In this document: in pieces, positions 38,163 through 47,620 of the stretch | Layout: every line of letters starts with the position of its first letter | Position numbering within the stretch: the first letter of the stretch is position 1 | DNA from: Bacteroidia bacterium | Lineage (GTDB): Bacteria; Bacteroidota; Bacteroidia; Palsa-965 | Direction: 5' to 3' | NCBI GenBank assembly: GCA_023151315.1 | Contig: JAKLJE010000001.1 | Location: 124,001-188,000, forward strand | Length of the DNA stretch: 64,000 nucleotides | Translations under genes and position numbers: made by a program | The notes under the pieces: model-generated | Databases searched by the model: none | What the model saw: the letters and a program-made list of their open reading frames with translations, nothing else | Told to the model about the DNA's origin: nothing

Positions 38163-38566
38163 AGAAATTTTTTCCGGATTTCCGGAGTGGGAATCATACA
38201 AGATTCTCTTTCTCCCCACCATTTGTACCGATACTTTGCAATGATGTTGTAAACCACGTCACGAATCGGAGCCGGTACAATAATGAATGCATACAATAAC
38301 GGCCATCCGCCTGATAGTTGTTTTGCTATTCTCAATGCTGCAGTCGTCTTAGTGTAAATTCTTCCTTTCTCAACAAGAATAACAGACTTCAGATTTCCGG
38401 AATCAAGATTGTATTTCTCTGAAATTTTAATTCCGATTTCACTTTGCAGCGGAGTGAATCTGAAAAAATCTTTCTTGTCGTGACGAATAATGAAGTTCAC
38501 ACTGGAGTTGCAGAAATTACATACACCATCGAACAGAACAACGCCTTTTGAATTCAGATCATTCAT
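38159..38566 (-). CDS. DCC family (DUF393) thiol-disulfide oxidoreductase-like protein
   Basis: A 135-residue protein of the DCC/DUF393 family, named for the DxxCxxC motif seen here as DGVCNFC (C16 and C19) after VVLFDG. The rest has the family's FRFTPLQSE, KSVILVEKG and LRIAKQLSGGWPLLY blocks, where redox chemistry like that of thioredoxin-fold proteins is presumed. The start overlaps by 4 bp the stop of the haem-motif propeller protein upstream, so they are translated from one mRNA. This pairing with a possible cytochrome-type protein is suggestive but not proof of a thiol role in its assembly. Confidence 0.88.
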   Translation of the reverse strand: MNDLNSKGVVLFDGVCNFCNSSVNFIIRHDKKDFFRFTPLQSEIGIKISEKYNLDSGNLKSVILVEKGRIYTKTTAALRIAKQLSGGWPLLYAFIIVPAPIRDVVYNIIAKYRYKWWGERESCMIPTPEIRKKFL

Positions 38567-40053
38567 GGGCGTACGAGTACTGCATATGGATCCACACTTA
38601 ACTCAATGTTTCTCCCAGCAAGGATAGACTGTGTGTTCATGTCGAGAAATGATACATAACCATTCGTTCCACCGCAAGCGCTTGCGTGGTGCGGAGCAGG
38701 ACCGCCAGGTACAAAATTTCTATTCGCAACAATTACCAGATTCTTATCGTCGTCCACTGCAATTCCATGCGGCTGATGTCCGGAATAAACGGAACCGATC
38801 AATGAATTCGTCTGCCAGTCCACAATGTAAACTGATCCTCGTTTGCCCGGATAGGTGAGTGTGTCTTCCATACACGTAATGTACAGGTACGGATCTTCGG
38901 TGGATATTGCGAACTCCTGTGGATAGACGCCAACCGGGATTGAAGCGATGAGAGAATCATTTGCAGCATTAAGCACCCGAATCATATTGGTTCCGCTGCT
39001 CGTTACGAAATACTTTGAGCCATCCGGTGAAAAAATAATTTCATGCGGATTCTCCGAGCTTACGTTAGATGGAACCGTGCTTACGCCGTCAACGATGATT
39101 TTATCCCATGATGGTGAAGTAGGATCAGTGATGTCAAGCTTGTAAATGAAATTTCCGGAAGTTGTGGTTACGTAAAGCGAGTTGCCATCGGGAGATACGA
39201 CTGATCCGTGTGTCTGAACAAAATCGCTTGTGTTGTAAACAAGATTGCACGTCATTGCGTCGAGGTCAACCCATGCAATCCGTCCCTGTAAACTCCAATC
39301 AATGACGAATGCGTGTGTGCCATCAGGCGTGATTGCAAAAGTATTCCAGCTTCCGAATGCGAGTGAAGCGTTTGCTCCGAGCAGTATCCGACCTACAAAT
39401 GAATCATCAGAAGTTCTGTACTTCTCGAGATATCTTCCGCTGGAAAAACACAGGTACCAATATTGTCCATCCGGCGAAAGACGAATTGCGTGCGGAGATT
39501 CAATTGCAGCATCTGCACCTACATTGATATAACGCATCGGTAATCCGGTCTGCTGGTCAAAAACTGTAACCACGTCACATCCCTGATTTGTTACATAATA
39601 TTTTTTTCTGTTTGAATTTCCGCTGAAAGCAACTGTGCCGTTTCGTGACGGAGCACCGGAGTTGATCCAGTTTTTCAGCGTAAGAACTTCTTCGCGTGTA
39701 AGCGGATCACTTCCATACGGCATCAATGGATTGCCCGTCGGTCCGAGATCTGCATATGAATTGCAGAAAATAAATGTCGTGCTGTAAACATGAGAGAACG
39801 GAATAATCACCGCACCGTTTCTGTCGCCCTGCATCATTTTCTCCCACGAAGTGAGATTAAGTCCTGCAGCACCGTTTGCACTTGCATCATTATGACAACC
39901 GGATACTGCGCACTTTGTGAGCATAATTTTTCCAATCGCATCCGGATAACCAGCCGCATCCAGATCGAGCAGAGGTTCGTCCTTGCGACACGAATTCGGC
40001 ACAACAATAATTGCGGCAAAGAGCAAAGCAAGAAATGCGTAGTGCAACTTCAT
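38563..40053 (-). CDS. Lipoprotein with CX4CH haem-binding-type motif and YncE-like beta-propeller
   Basis: A 496-residue exported protein. The signal sequence runs to C22 (VVPNSC), a probable lipoprotein cysteine. Residues 48-54 read CAVSGCH, a CX4CH motif in a planctomycete-cytochrome-like segment (NGAAGLNLTSWEKMMQGD, LTREEVLTLKNWINSGAP), which suggests covalent haem although the usual motif is CX2CH. From residue 145 a YncE/surface-lipoprotein-type beta-propeller follows with blades such as ESPHAIRLSPDGQYWYL, HGSVVSPDGNSLYVT and PHEIIFSPDGSKYFVTS. It may be a periplasmic or surface electron carrier or sensor; the substrate is unknown. It forms an operon with the DCC protein. Confidence 0.85.
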   Translation of the reverse strand: MKLHYAFLALLFAAIIVVPNSCRKDEPLLDLDAAGYPDAIGKIMLTKCAVSGCHNDASANGAAGLNLTSWEKMMQGDRNGAVIIPFSHVYSTTFIFCNSYADLGPTGNPLMPYGSDPLTREEVLTLKNWINSGAPSRNGTVAFSGNSNRKKYYVTNQGCDVVTVFDQQTGLPMRYINVGADAAIESPHAIRLSPDGQYWYLCFSSGRYLEKYRTSDDSFVGRILLGANASLAFGSWNTFAITPDGTHAFVIDWSLQGRIAWVDLDAMTCNLVYNTSDFVQTHGSVVSPDGNSLYVTTTSGNFIYKLDITDPTSPSWDKIIVDGVSTVPSNVSSENPHEIIFSPDGSKYFVTSSGTNMIRVLNAANDSLIASIPVGVYPQEFAISTEDPYLYITCMEDTLTYPGKRGSVYIVDWQTNSLIGSVYSGHQPHGIAVDDDKNLVIVANRNFVPGGPAPHHASACGGTNGYVSFLDMNTQSILAGRNIELSVDPYAVLVRP

Positions 40054-40111
40054 ATCTGTAAAGTTACACTACACAAATCGGTTCCGGAAGAATTATTCCT
40101 TTAACCGGCGA

Positions 40112-42556
40112 TTATTTTTTCTCAATTGGAATAATCAGTCTAACGCTGATGTTGCGCCCCATGCCGTAAATTCCTGTATTGCCGTTTACGGGATTTATAG
40201 GTGCATATTTAAGGCGACTTAGGTGTGATTGGTACGCAGCGTCCAGCAAATTCGAAACTGAAATGTAGATTTTGCAAACAGTCACATCACGTTTAGTGGT
40301 AATGCGTGTTCCGGCATTCACTTCAATTAGTGTGTATCCGGGTGTTGCGGTTTCAGTTCCGAAAGCACTGTAAATTTTATCCTGTTTGAAGAAATGCACT
40401 ACGGAAACACCCAAGTAAGAATCACTGAAACACTTCCATTTTCTCTCTGCATGTGCATTCAATTCCGATTGATATTTTATGGGAGGAGTAAATGGCAGAT
40501 GCTTCATCGAATCCGGTTGATTTTTTAATTCAGTAAACACGATTGAAACTGAATTTTCGAAATGCAGCCAATCAAGCGGATGTGGATGCAGGTCTGAATA
40601 AATTTCTCCTCCATAAAGCAGCGCAGTTCCCTGAACGAATGAAAACGCAGGAGCCGGATCAATTGGGTCAACAATGGAGTCTCCTCCGAAAGCTGAAGCC
40701 AATTTGCTGAGATAAATAAAATTGTTGACGGAGTTGACAAATCCGCTGAATTCAAAATTGAAATGATCAGAATTTACTGTAATGCCCAAGTCTCCTTGTA
40801 AACTTGTTTCAGGTTTGAGCTGCGAGTTTCCGATTTCATATCTGAAAGTTCCTTCGTGACGACCGTTTGAACTCAGCTCCGGAATATTCGGAGCGCGGAA
40901 ACCTCGGGATATGTTCAGCCGGATTACCGAGCGTTCTCCGATTTTTCTGGATACACCCGCAGCACCGGAAAACGCATTGAATGATTTCGACATAGAACGG
41001 AACTGAGCATTTGCACCTGAGATGCTGTCGATGGAAAATTCACCAAGGCTATCGATAAACAGATTCTCAGTGGTAAGGGTCCGTATGTCGCCTCTGATTC
41101 CGGCACTAAAGTACCATAGCCGTGTATTCTTGCGCGCGTGCACGAATACGCCCGCATCATTCTGAACGTAGTCAGGAATAATATACTCTTCTCCTGAGTT
41201 TTCGTTTTTCTGAATTTGCAACTGTATTCCCGTAGTTAACTGAAAACTGTTTTTCTCCGGCATGAAATAAATTGCATTCACATTGGCGGTGGATAGCTTC
41301 ATTGCCAGTTCTGCATCATCAGGATTCAGGACATCAGCAAATTCTCTTCTGATGTTTTGCTGAACTCCGACGTCAAACTTGATTCTCGAGTTTCCGAAAT
41401 ACAGGTTGTTGGAGCTGACAATTCTGTGGTGTTGCACCGTTTGTCGGGGAATACCAAGGTGAAAATTATAACCTTTCAACGCATCGCTGTCGTATGCATT
41501 TTCAGCTTCGGTGGAGTCGTTTAATGCAGAAAGTACAATGAACCTTCCGGTGGAATCGCGTTCGCCTTCAGGTAAAGCCACGTTCTGATTAAATGAACTG
41601 AAACTGATCTGACTGACGCCCCATTTGCGATTGAGCCCGATGTTACCGCTGAAATTAAATTCTTTGAAGCCCGTATTCGCTACATATCCATCAACAGGAG
41701 TTCGGTAATTCCCCGCCGTCTTTCTGCTTACACGGAACATCCAATTGACGCCGGAGCTGTTTCCGCAATTCATAAGTGAATTGCCAAACAACAAGCCATT
41801 GGAATGAAAACTGCTCGCCAGTTCTGTTTTTACTTTACCTTCTTCAACAGGTTGAGCTGTCAGAAAATTAACAACACCTGCCATCGCATCGGATCCATAC
41901 ATAATGCTTCCCGGCCCCTTTATTACTTCTGCGCGGTCAATTTCAAATTCATCAATCTCAACGCCGTGTTCATCTCCCCATTGTTGTCCTTCCTGACGGA
42001 TATTATTGCGCAATACAACCACGCGGTTATATCCTAATCCGCGTATAATCGGTTTCGCAATTGCATTACCCGTTGAAATCACTGATATACCCGGAAGTTC
42101 TGAAATCGCAGCGGTTGCATTTGTTCCGCCGTGTTGCAGAATATGATCACGTGTATTCAGTGCAGTCGGTGCAGGATTGTAAATGCGCTCTGCAGATCCG
42201 GACACTCCTGTTACAATAACAGGATGATATTCTGCGGGAGTTTTTACCAGCTGAACTTTGTTCAGATCAGGATCGGACGCTGAATTGTCGCTCACGGACT
42301 TTACGGTCAATGCTTGTGACGCATAACCAAGCATTCGAATGTCAGCCAGGAATTCCCCTTGTGGCACGTGACGAATAACAAATGTGCCGTTTGTATCTGT
42401 AGAAGCTCCTGTTCTGAGATCCGGCAGATAGACAGAAGCTCCGATGATTTTTTCTCCGGTGGCAGCATCAACTACAGTACCGGTAATATTAAATTGAGAG
42501 TGCAGCTGACTCATTAACGTAATAGACGTTAACAGCAGCAAAATATATTTCTTCAT
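40112..42556 (-). CDS. TonB-dependent outer-membrane receptor
   Basis: An 814-residue receptor starting at the ATG at 42556 (MKKYILLLLTSI) with a signal peptide. A carboxypeptidase-regulatory-like domain (FNITGTVVDAATGEKIIGAS) comes first, as in many Bacteroidota receptors, then a plug (NATAAISELPGISVIST, IIRGLGYNRVVVLRNN, GPGSIMYGSDAMAGVVNFLT) and a 22-strand-type barrel. It ends in GMGRNISVRLIIPIEKK, where the usual terminal aromatic is replaced by basic residues. It resembles metal or vitamin receptors more than SusC, since it is shorter and lacks a SusD neighbour. The small His-rich protein 65 nt upstream suggests a divalent metal or metal complex; this is inference. Confidence 0.92.
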   Translation of the reverse strand: MKKYILLLLTSITLMSQLHSQFNITGTVVDAATGEKIIGASVYLPDLRTGASTDTNGTFVIRHVPQGEFLADIRMLGYASQALTVKSVSDNSASDPDLNKVQLVKTPAEYHPVIVTGVSGSAERIYNPAPTALNTRDHILQHGGTNATAAISELPGISVISTGNAIAKPIIRGLGYNRVVVLRNNIRQEGQQWGDEHGVEIDEFEIDRAEVIKGPGSIMYGSDAMAGVVNFLTAQPVEEGKVKTELASSFHSNGLLFGNSLMNCGNSSGVNWMFRVSRKTAGNYRTPVDGYVANTGFKEFNFSGNIGLNRKWGVSQISFSSFNQNVALPEGERDSTGRFIVLSALNDSTEAENAYDSDALKGYNFHLGIPRQTVQHHRIVSSNNLYFGNSRIKFDVGVQQNIRREFADVLNPDDAELAMKLSTANVNAIYFMPEKNSFQLTTGIQLQIQKNENSGEEYIIPDYVQNDAGVFVHARKNTRLWYFSAGIRGDIRTLTTENLFIDSLGEFSIDSISGANAQFRSMSKSFNAFSGAAGVSRKIGERSVIRLNISRGFRAPNIPELSSNGRHEGTFRYEIGNSQLKPETSLQGDLGITVNSDHFNFEFSGFVNSVNNFIYLSKLASAFGGDSIVDPIDPAPAFSFVQGTALLYGGEIYSDLHPHPLDWLHFENSVSIVFTELKNQPDSMKHLPFTPPIKYQSELNAHAERKWKCFSDSYLGVSVVHFFKQDKIYSAFGTETATPGYTLIEVNAGTRITTKRDVTVCKIYISVSNLLDAAYQSHLSRLKYAPINPVNGNTGIYGMGRNISVRLIIPIEKK

Positions 42557-42620
42557 ATTTTCCTGAATTAATAAATAACAGCATCTCACTTCGCGTGAAA
42601 TGCAACTTTAATCTATTGAT

Positions 42621-42947
42621 TCAGGATTGCGGCGGACCGCGCGAGTCAGTAAATGAGTTGAAGATTTCTACGGAGAAATAAATCTCCGGAATGTAATTAC
42701 GGTAATACGCGCTTACATTTTCAGGAGCCAAAATGATGTCCGCAACTACGTAATCAGTTTCGTATCCCGACAGAAAATCACAGTGGACGTGCTTTTCGGA
42801 AATGGTAAGATCATCTGATCCGGCGCATTCAGCGTGCTCCGTGTCTTCATGATCATAAAAAATATGCACTGCTTCATGCGGTATCGTATAGAAAACAAAT
42901 ACGGCAAGAATTAAGACACTGATTAGACGAGTCAGTATTCTGTGCAT
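42621..42947 (-). CDS. Small His/Cys/Asp-rich exported protein upstream of TonB receptor
   Basis: A 108-residue protein with a short hydrophobic N-terminus (about residues 7-22), then a cluster of potential metal ligands: HEAVHIFYDHEDTEHAEC and EKHVHCDF (H24, H28, H33, H38, C41, H53, H55, C56). The rest is unremarkable and ends RGPPQS. It is the gene immediately upstream of the TonB-dependent receptor, on the same strand. I infer a periplasmic or membrane-anchored metal-binding accessory. The family is not known to me. Confidence 0.75.
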   Translation of the reverse strand: MHRILTRLISVLILAVFVFYTIPHEAVHIFYDHEDTEHAECAGSDDLTISEKHVHCDFLSGYETDYVVADIILAPENVSAYYRNYIPEIYFSVEIFNSFTDSRGPPQS

Positions 42948-42983
42948 AACGGTGCAAATATAGTATCGCCGTAGAAATTCCCG

Positions 42984-45224
42984 TTACCGTTCATCACTTT
43001 CAGCAATTACAAATCGAAATGTAGCAGACTGGGCATTCTTGTCCCGGACCGAAGCGAAGTAATATCCTGCAGAATACGCTGATGTGTTCAAGGATTGTTC
43101 CCGATTTATCAGATTCTGTTCATCAATGACCATTCCCGCTGCATTAAAAATCTGCACCGTAACCGGAAATTGAGTTTCACGACTCCATCCGCTGAGTTGA
43201 ATTGAGTTTGTCGCAGGATTCGGGTAGGGGACGAGAGTTGGAATTTCCTGATTCGAAAATTCGGTAACAGAACTGATTAAATCTCCGGTATAAATTGCAA
43301 CGCCTCCGGAATAGTTTCCAATGACGATATCAATTATTGTGTCTCCGTTGATGTAATTTGCCCACGGAGCAACACGCATTCCTTCTCTTGCAGTTAAGTA
43401 AGTTGAATCGGTCAGCGTGAAATTACCGCTCAGATTCGCATCAATGTTATCATAGCGGTAAATGAATCCGCGTTCAGATCCTACGAGCAATACATAACTT
43501 CCGTTATTGTCATACATACACGGAACACTGTATCCGGTTATGAAGGAAGGTGCCTGTACATCAATACCACCAAAATTATTTGTCACCAATGTGAATGCAG
43601 CTGTTGAAGTCGCAGATGTGTTTCTGTAGTAATTCACATTTCCGCTTTGTTCTCCTATAAGCAGATCCACCTTTCCGTCACGATCAACATCAATAAGTTG
43701 CGGTGCAGCATTGTTGCCCACATCTATTGATTGATAATTTGGCCCGGCTAAAACAAAATTATCTGCAGGACCCGGATCTTTTCTGAAGAAGTGCAACTTA
43801 CCTGTGAAATCTCCCACCAGCATGTCTTTGTCGCCGTCTCCGTCCAGATCGGCAAAAGTCGGGATCGGTGAAATGATGTTGTATGCATTAGCATGAAGTG
43901 AAGCAAAATCATCTGTCACCCATTGAAAAGACGGAGCGTTGAAGTTGCCGACGTTTTTATAAAGTGCAATCTTCGAAGGATAAATTCCGGAAGAACTGTA
44001 GTAGCCGTAATTGCCAACGAAAAGATCCAGATCACCATCGTTGTCGTAATCGTGAAAGCGGGGAACCGCTCCTTCTCCGACTTCAATCATTCCGTCCTGA
44101 AGAAAATTTCGCTGCTGAAAATCCGCAACCATTGAATCGTTTGTCCCATTATTAAGATAAAGCCAGCACGAGCGATAATTCTCAACCGTTGAAGATGCAT
44201 TAGGTGAGAAAATCAAATCTTCAAATCCGTCGTTGTTAACGTCAGCGCGATAAGGGCACGTAAAGATGTTCATGAAAACAGTTGTGTCATACGAAGGATA
44301 CAAAGCATCCGAATTATCCATTACAGCCGATGCCGCATTCGCGCCATTACGCAGGTAGGTAACGTGTGCATTACTGATATCACCAACCAATAAATCCGGA
44401 TCGCCATCACCGTCAGAAAATATGCATTCCATACAAGATCCTGCATGTCGCTCAGCACGCAGTTGATTTTCTGCGTCCATTATCGGCGGAGGTGCACACG
44501 GCGTGTTCAATGTTACGCTTGCATTCAGCGTGTTCTCAGTAAACTCTCCCCAGCATCTGGTTTCCAGTGTGTATATAATCGAATCACAATTTCCCGACAC
44601 TTCAACACTCATATTGCGAAACCATTCTACAGTTGTTCCTCCTACGTCGAACGTGAGAATATCGAGATCATTATCTCCGTCTATGTCGCGGATTGCGGGA
44701 ACATCCACAGAAGTAATCTTGATGTCATCATAAAAATTCGTGGAGTTTGGAGTCATGTTGGCTTTCACCAGATGTACCTTCAATTGAAATTGCAGTCCGT
44801 TTGTAATGGAAGAAGTATTCTCATAAACATCAATTCCTCCCATCGGTCCGGCACCGAACGTGAAAATGTCCGCCTTGCCATCGCAGTTGTAGTCACGAAG
44901 TATCGCCCAGCCGGAAAGATTAGGAAATGCGCTCAGGTATTGCGGCGCGTGCTTGTACTTGATTTGTCCGGTGCTTCCTTCGTTTATATATGTTGACATG
45001 CGGTCACCTGATCTGTCAAAAATGAACAGATCGTCTTTACCATCAAGGTTAAGATCAATGCTCGAGAATTGACAGAAATTCAAACCGCCGGCCCAGGGAT
45101 TCGGCAAAGTGTCACCAAGCCGCGTCACCGGAATTGTGTCGTTGCGGAAATACTGAATAGAACTCTGCGCAATAATTTGCAGAGCGGACATAGCGAAAAG
45201 CGCTATGAGAAAAGTCTTTTTCAT
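42984..45224 (-). CDS. FG-GAP/VCBS repeat protein with T9SS type A sorting domain
   Basis: A 746-residue secreted protein: signal peptide (MKKTFLIALFAMSALQIIAQ), then integrin-alpha-like FG-GAP/VCBS repeats, each with a calcium-binding loop such as DLDGDGDKDMLVGDFTG, DVDRDGKVDLLIGEQSG and DYDNDGDLDLFVGNYG. A type A sorting domain starts at PTLVPYPNPATNSIQL. These repeats fold as a beta-propeller; roles in adhesion or carbohydrate and protein binding at the surface are typical. It starts 1 nt after the stop of a paralogue of the same length (45226-47460), so the pair is an operon formed by duplication. Confidence 0.92.
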   Translation of the reverse strand: MKKTFLIALFAMSALQIIAQSSIQYFRNDTIPVTRLGDTLPNPWAGGLNFCQFSSIDLNLDGKDDLFIFDRSGDRMSTYINEGSTGQIKYKHAPQYLSAFPNLSGWAILRDYNCDGKADIFTFGAGPMGGIDVYENTSSITNGLQFQLKVHLVKANMTPNSTNFYDDIKITSVDVPAIRDIDGDNDLDILTFDVGGTTVEWFRNMSVEVSGNCDSIIYTLETRCWGEFTENTLNASVTLNTPCAPPPIMDAENQLRAERHAGSCMECIFSDGDGDPDLLVGDISNAHVTYLRNGANAASAVMDNSDALYPSYDTTVFMNIFTCPYRADVNNDGFEDLIFSPNASSTVENYRSCWLYLNNGTNDSMVADFQQRNFLQDGMIEVGEGAVPRFHDYDNDGDLDLFVGNYGYYSSSGIYPSKIALYKNVGNFNAPSFQWVTDDFASLHANAYNIISPIPTFADLDGDGDKDMLVGDFTGKLHFFRKDPGPADNFVLAGPNYQSIDVGNNAAPQLIDVDRDGKVDLLIGEQSGNVNYYRNTSATSTAAFTLVTNNFGGIDVQAPSFITGYSVPCMYDNNGSYVLLVGSERGFIYRYDNIDANLSGNFTLTDSTYLTAREGMRVAPWANYINGDTIIDIVIGNYSGGVAIYTGDLISSVTEFSNQEIPTLVPYPNPATNSIQLSGWSRETQFPVTVQIFNAAGMVIDEQNLINREQSLNTSAYSAGYYFASVRDKNAQSATFRFVIAESDER

Positions 45225-45225
45225 T

Positions 45226-47460
45226 TTATTCGAGAATAATTTTTCGGGCAGATTGAACGCCTGTGGAGGAGCGAACTGTTATCAGATACAGACCGCGACT
45301 TAAATCACTGCAGTCGACATGCGTGGATTGTAATGTCAGCTGTCCTTCTTTTACAATTCTTCCGCTGATATCCGTTACAGTATAAATGCTACCTGTGGTA
45401 TGAAGCTTTCCGAATTCAATTACAAATTCATCTTGTGCCGGATTCGGATAGATATTAAATGATGTGTTTGATTCCGGCGCAACATTTGCCGTGGAAACAT
45501 TGTTGTCGCCCAGAAACAAAGAAACGCCTCCGGCATAGTTTCCGATAATCGCATCATACAAACCATCGTTATTGATATCGGCAATTGCACACGCACTTCT
45601 TCCACCTTCACGCCAACTGATGTACATTGAATCAGTCAAAGTAAATGTGCCGCTCAGATTACCATCGATATTGTCATATTTATACAGCCAGCCTCTTTCG
45701 GAGCCGACGATCAATGAGTAATTTCCGCTGTCATCAATCATGAGCGGTGTACTGTATCCCGAGAACCAACCGGGCTGGCGCACATCAATTCCTCCGAACG
45801 TGGAATTGATCAAAGTGAAAACCGGTGTCGTGCTGGTCCCTGTATTTTCGTAGTACTTAACACGCCCGTTCATGCTTCCGATCAGCAGATCCAGTTTGCC
45901 GTCGCGATTTACATCACACAAATTCGGCGCGGCGTAATCACCTGCGTCAATGCCACCGAAATTGGCGGCGAACAAAGTAAAGTTCTGTGGTCCTCCGGTG
46001 GATTTCTTGAAATAATGTATGTTGCCTGTAAGATCTCCGATCAACATATCCTTATCACCATCGTTGTCCAGATCTCCGAAAGTCGGCATCATGCACAGGT
46101 ACCCGAACTGTGAAGCATTAAGATTGGCAAAGTCATCCGTTGTGTAAGTGAAAACTGGAGCTGTAGCGTTACCTGTATTGGTGTATAAGGCAATTTTTGA
46201 TTGAAATTGTCCGGAAGTTGCATAGTAACCGTAATTGCCGATCAGGAGATCTTTGTCTCCGTCGGAATCAAAATCAAAGAGAACAGGGTACGATCCTTCT
46301 CCAACATCAATCATGTTTTCCTGAAGAAAATCATCCTGAACGAAAAGTGATACAACAGAATCATCCGCGCCCGTGTTTCTATAATAAAATGAACTCAACT
46401 TGTTCGCTGACGCCGATGGAGCAGCGGGTGAAACCAATACATCTCTTTTTCCGTCATTGTTTACGTCGATGTGAGCGGGACACATAAATATATCTGAGTT
46501 AACAGGTACGGAATTCGAAGGATAATTTGCATCGTATGTGTCAATAAATGCGCTGTTCACTGTCCCGTTGTTATGTAACATCATCAAATGCGTGCTGCCA
46601 ACATCTCCCATCAATACATCTGTAAGACTGTCGCCGTCAACATTTATACATTCCAGACACGAACCGGAATGTCGTTCCTGTCCACGCGTATCATCATGCA
46701 ATTCTGCAATGGGCACCGGCAGGCAACTCTGATTAAGTGAGACACTGGCATTCGAAATGTTCTCCGAAAAAACGCCCCAGCAATTAGTGGATACGATGTA
46801 TTCAATGCTGTCGCAAACACCGTATCGTTCCATGCTCATATTTTTATGATACTCCACCTGCGTTCCGCCATTACTGAAGGTTAACACATCGAGATCGTTA
46901 TCGCCATCCACGTCACGTATTGCAGGTATATCAATTGTGCTCACATACAGATTCCCCATGAAGTTGGAACTGTTCGGAGAGCGGTTCGTGAGAACCAAAG
47001 ATTCTTCAAGCTGAAATTGAATACCGGTGCTGATGCTGGAAATGTTTTTGTACACCGAGAATCCTGCGACCGTGCAAGTGAAAATATCTTCTTTCCCGTC
47101 GCAATTGTAATCGCGCAGGATAGCCCAATCGTGCAGAACCGGAAACTGATAAACATATTGCGGTGCCAACACATAGGAAACCTGATTGGCTGTCCCGAGA
47201 TTCAGATATGTTGTAATCTTGTTTCCGCTTCGGTCAAAAACAAAAAGATCTTTGGTGCCGTCCATGTCAAGATCGATTTCCGAATACTGCAGGAAATTCA
47301 TCCCTCCGGCCCAGGCCAAAGATTGCGGAACGCTTGTTCCGTTTACCGGAATATTATCATTACGGGTGAAGCCGGAAAGCGTTTGAGCATCGGCAAATGC
47401 TGAAAACCAGCACGTAAGGAATAAAAGTGCGACAACTTTGAGGCGTAGCGGATACTCCAT
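45226..47460 (-). CDS. FG-GAP/VCBS repeat protein with T9SS type A sorting domain (tandem paralogue)
   Basis: A 744-residue secreted protein with an ATG start at 47460 (MEYPLRLKVVALLF) and a signal peptide ending near FADAQ. FG-GAP repeats with calcium loops (DLDMDGTKDLFVFDRSGNK, DLDNDGDKDMLIGDLTGN, DVNRDGKLDLLIGSMNG) follow. The late type A domain reads FNIYPNPAQDEFVIEF ... GLYLITVRS. It aligns along its whole length with the next gene, including the AWAGGMNFLQYSEIDLD and FDRSG blocks near the N-terminus, but with many substitutions, so the duplication is old. It is the first gene of the pair. Confidence 0.92.
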   Translation of the reverse strand: MEYPLRLKVVALLFLTCWFSAFADAQTLSGFTRNDNIPVNGTSVPQSLAWAGGMNFLQYSEIDLDMDGTKDLFVFDRSGNKITTYLNLGTANQVSYVLAPQYVYQFPVLHDWAILRDYNCDGKEDIFTCTVAGFSVYKNISSISTGIQFQLEESLVLTNRSPNSSNFMGNLYVSTIDIPAIRDVDGDNDLDVLTFSNGGTQVEYHKNMSMERYGVCDSIEYIVSTNCWGVFSENISNASVSLNQSCLPVPIAELHDDTRGQERHSGSCLECINVDGDSLTDVLMGDVGSTHLMMLHNNGTVNSAFIDTYDANYPSNSVPVNSDIFMCPAHIDVNNDGKRDVLVSPAAPSASANKLSSFYYRNTGADDSVVSLFVQDDFLQENMIDVGEGSYPVLFDFDSDGDKDLLIGNYGYYATSGQFQSKIALYTNTGNATAPVFTYTTDDFANLNASQFGYLCMMPTFGDLDNDGDKDMLIGDLTGNIHYFKKSTGGPQNFTLFAANFGGIDAGDYAAPNLCDVNRDGKLDLLIGSMNGRVKYYENTGTSTTPVFTLINSTFGGIDVRQPGWFSGYSTPLMIDDSGNYSLIVGSERGWLYKYDNIDGNLSGTFTLTDSMYISWREGGRSACAIADINNDGLYDAIIGNYAGGVSLFLGDNNVSTANVAPESNTSFNIYPNPAQDEFVIEFGKLHTTGSIYTVTDISGRIVKEGQLTLQSTHVDCSDLSRGLYLITVRSSTGVQSARKIILE

Positions 47461-47526
47461 GGCGGTTGATTCAGAATTTAACAAAGATACCTTAAAATCA
47501 GGGCTTTTGCGTCTATTTTACGTCGA

Positions 47527-47556
47527 TTGTCAGTTTAGGTTTTTCTTATATATTTG
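47527..47556 (+). promoter_or_regulatory. Candidate promoter of secDF
   Basis: TTG (47527-47529), a 19-bp spacer and TATATTTG (47549-47556) fit the Bacteroidota promoter pattern well, 64 nt before the secDF ATG. Confidence 0.55.
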
Positions 47557-47620
47557 CAGCCTCCATTTTGGGTAGGTGTCGCCGCTTGGGCGCATTTGAC
47601 CATGGACATTACAAATTACT

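Noticed and set aside
44445-44996. A 183-residue plus-strand open frame
   Set aside because: Antisense to an FG-GAP repeat gene with clear calcium-loop motifs on the other strand.
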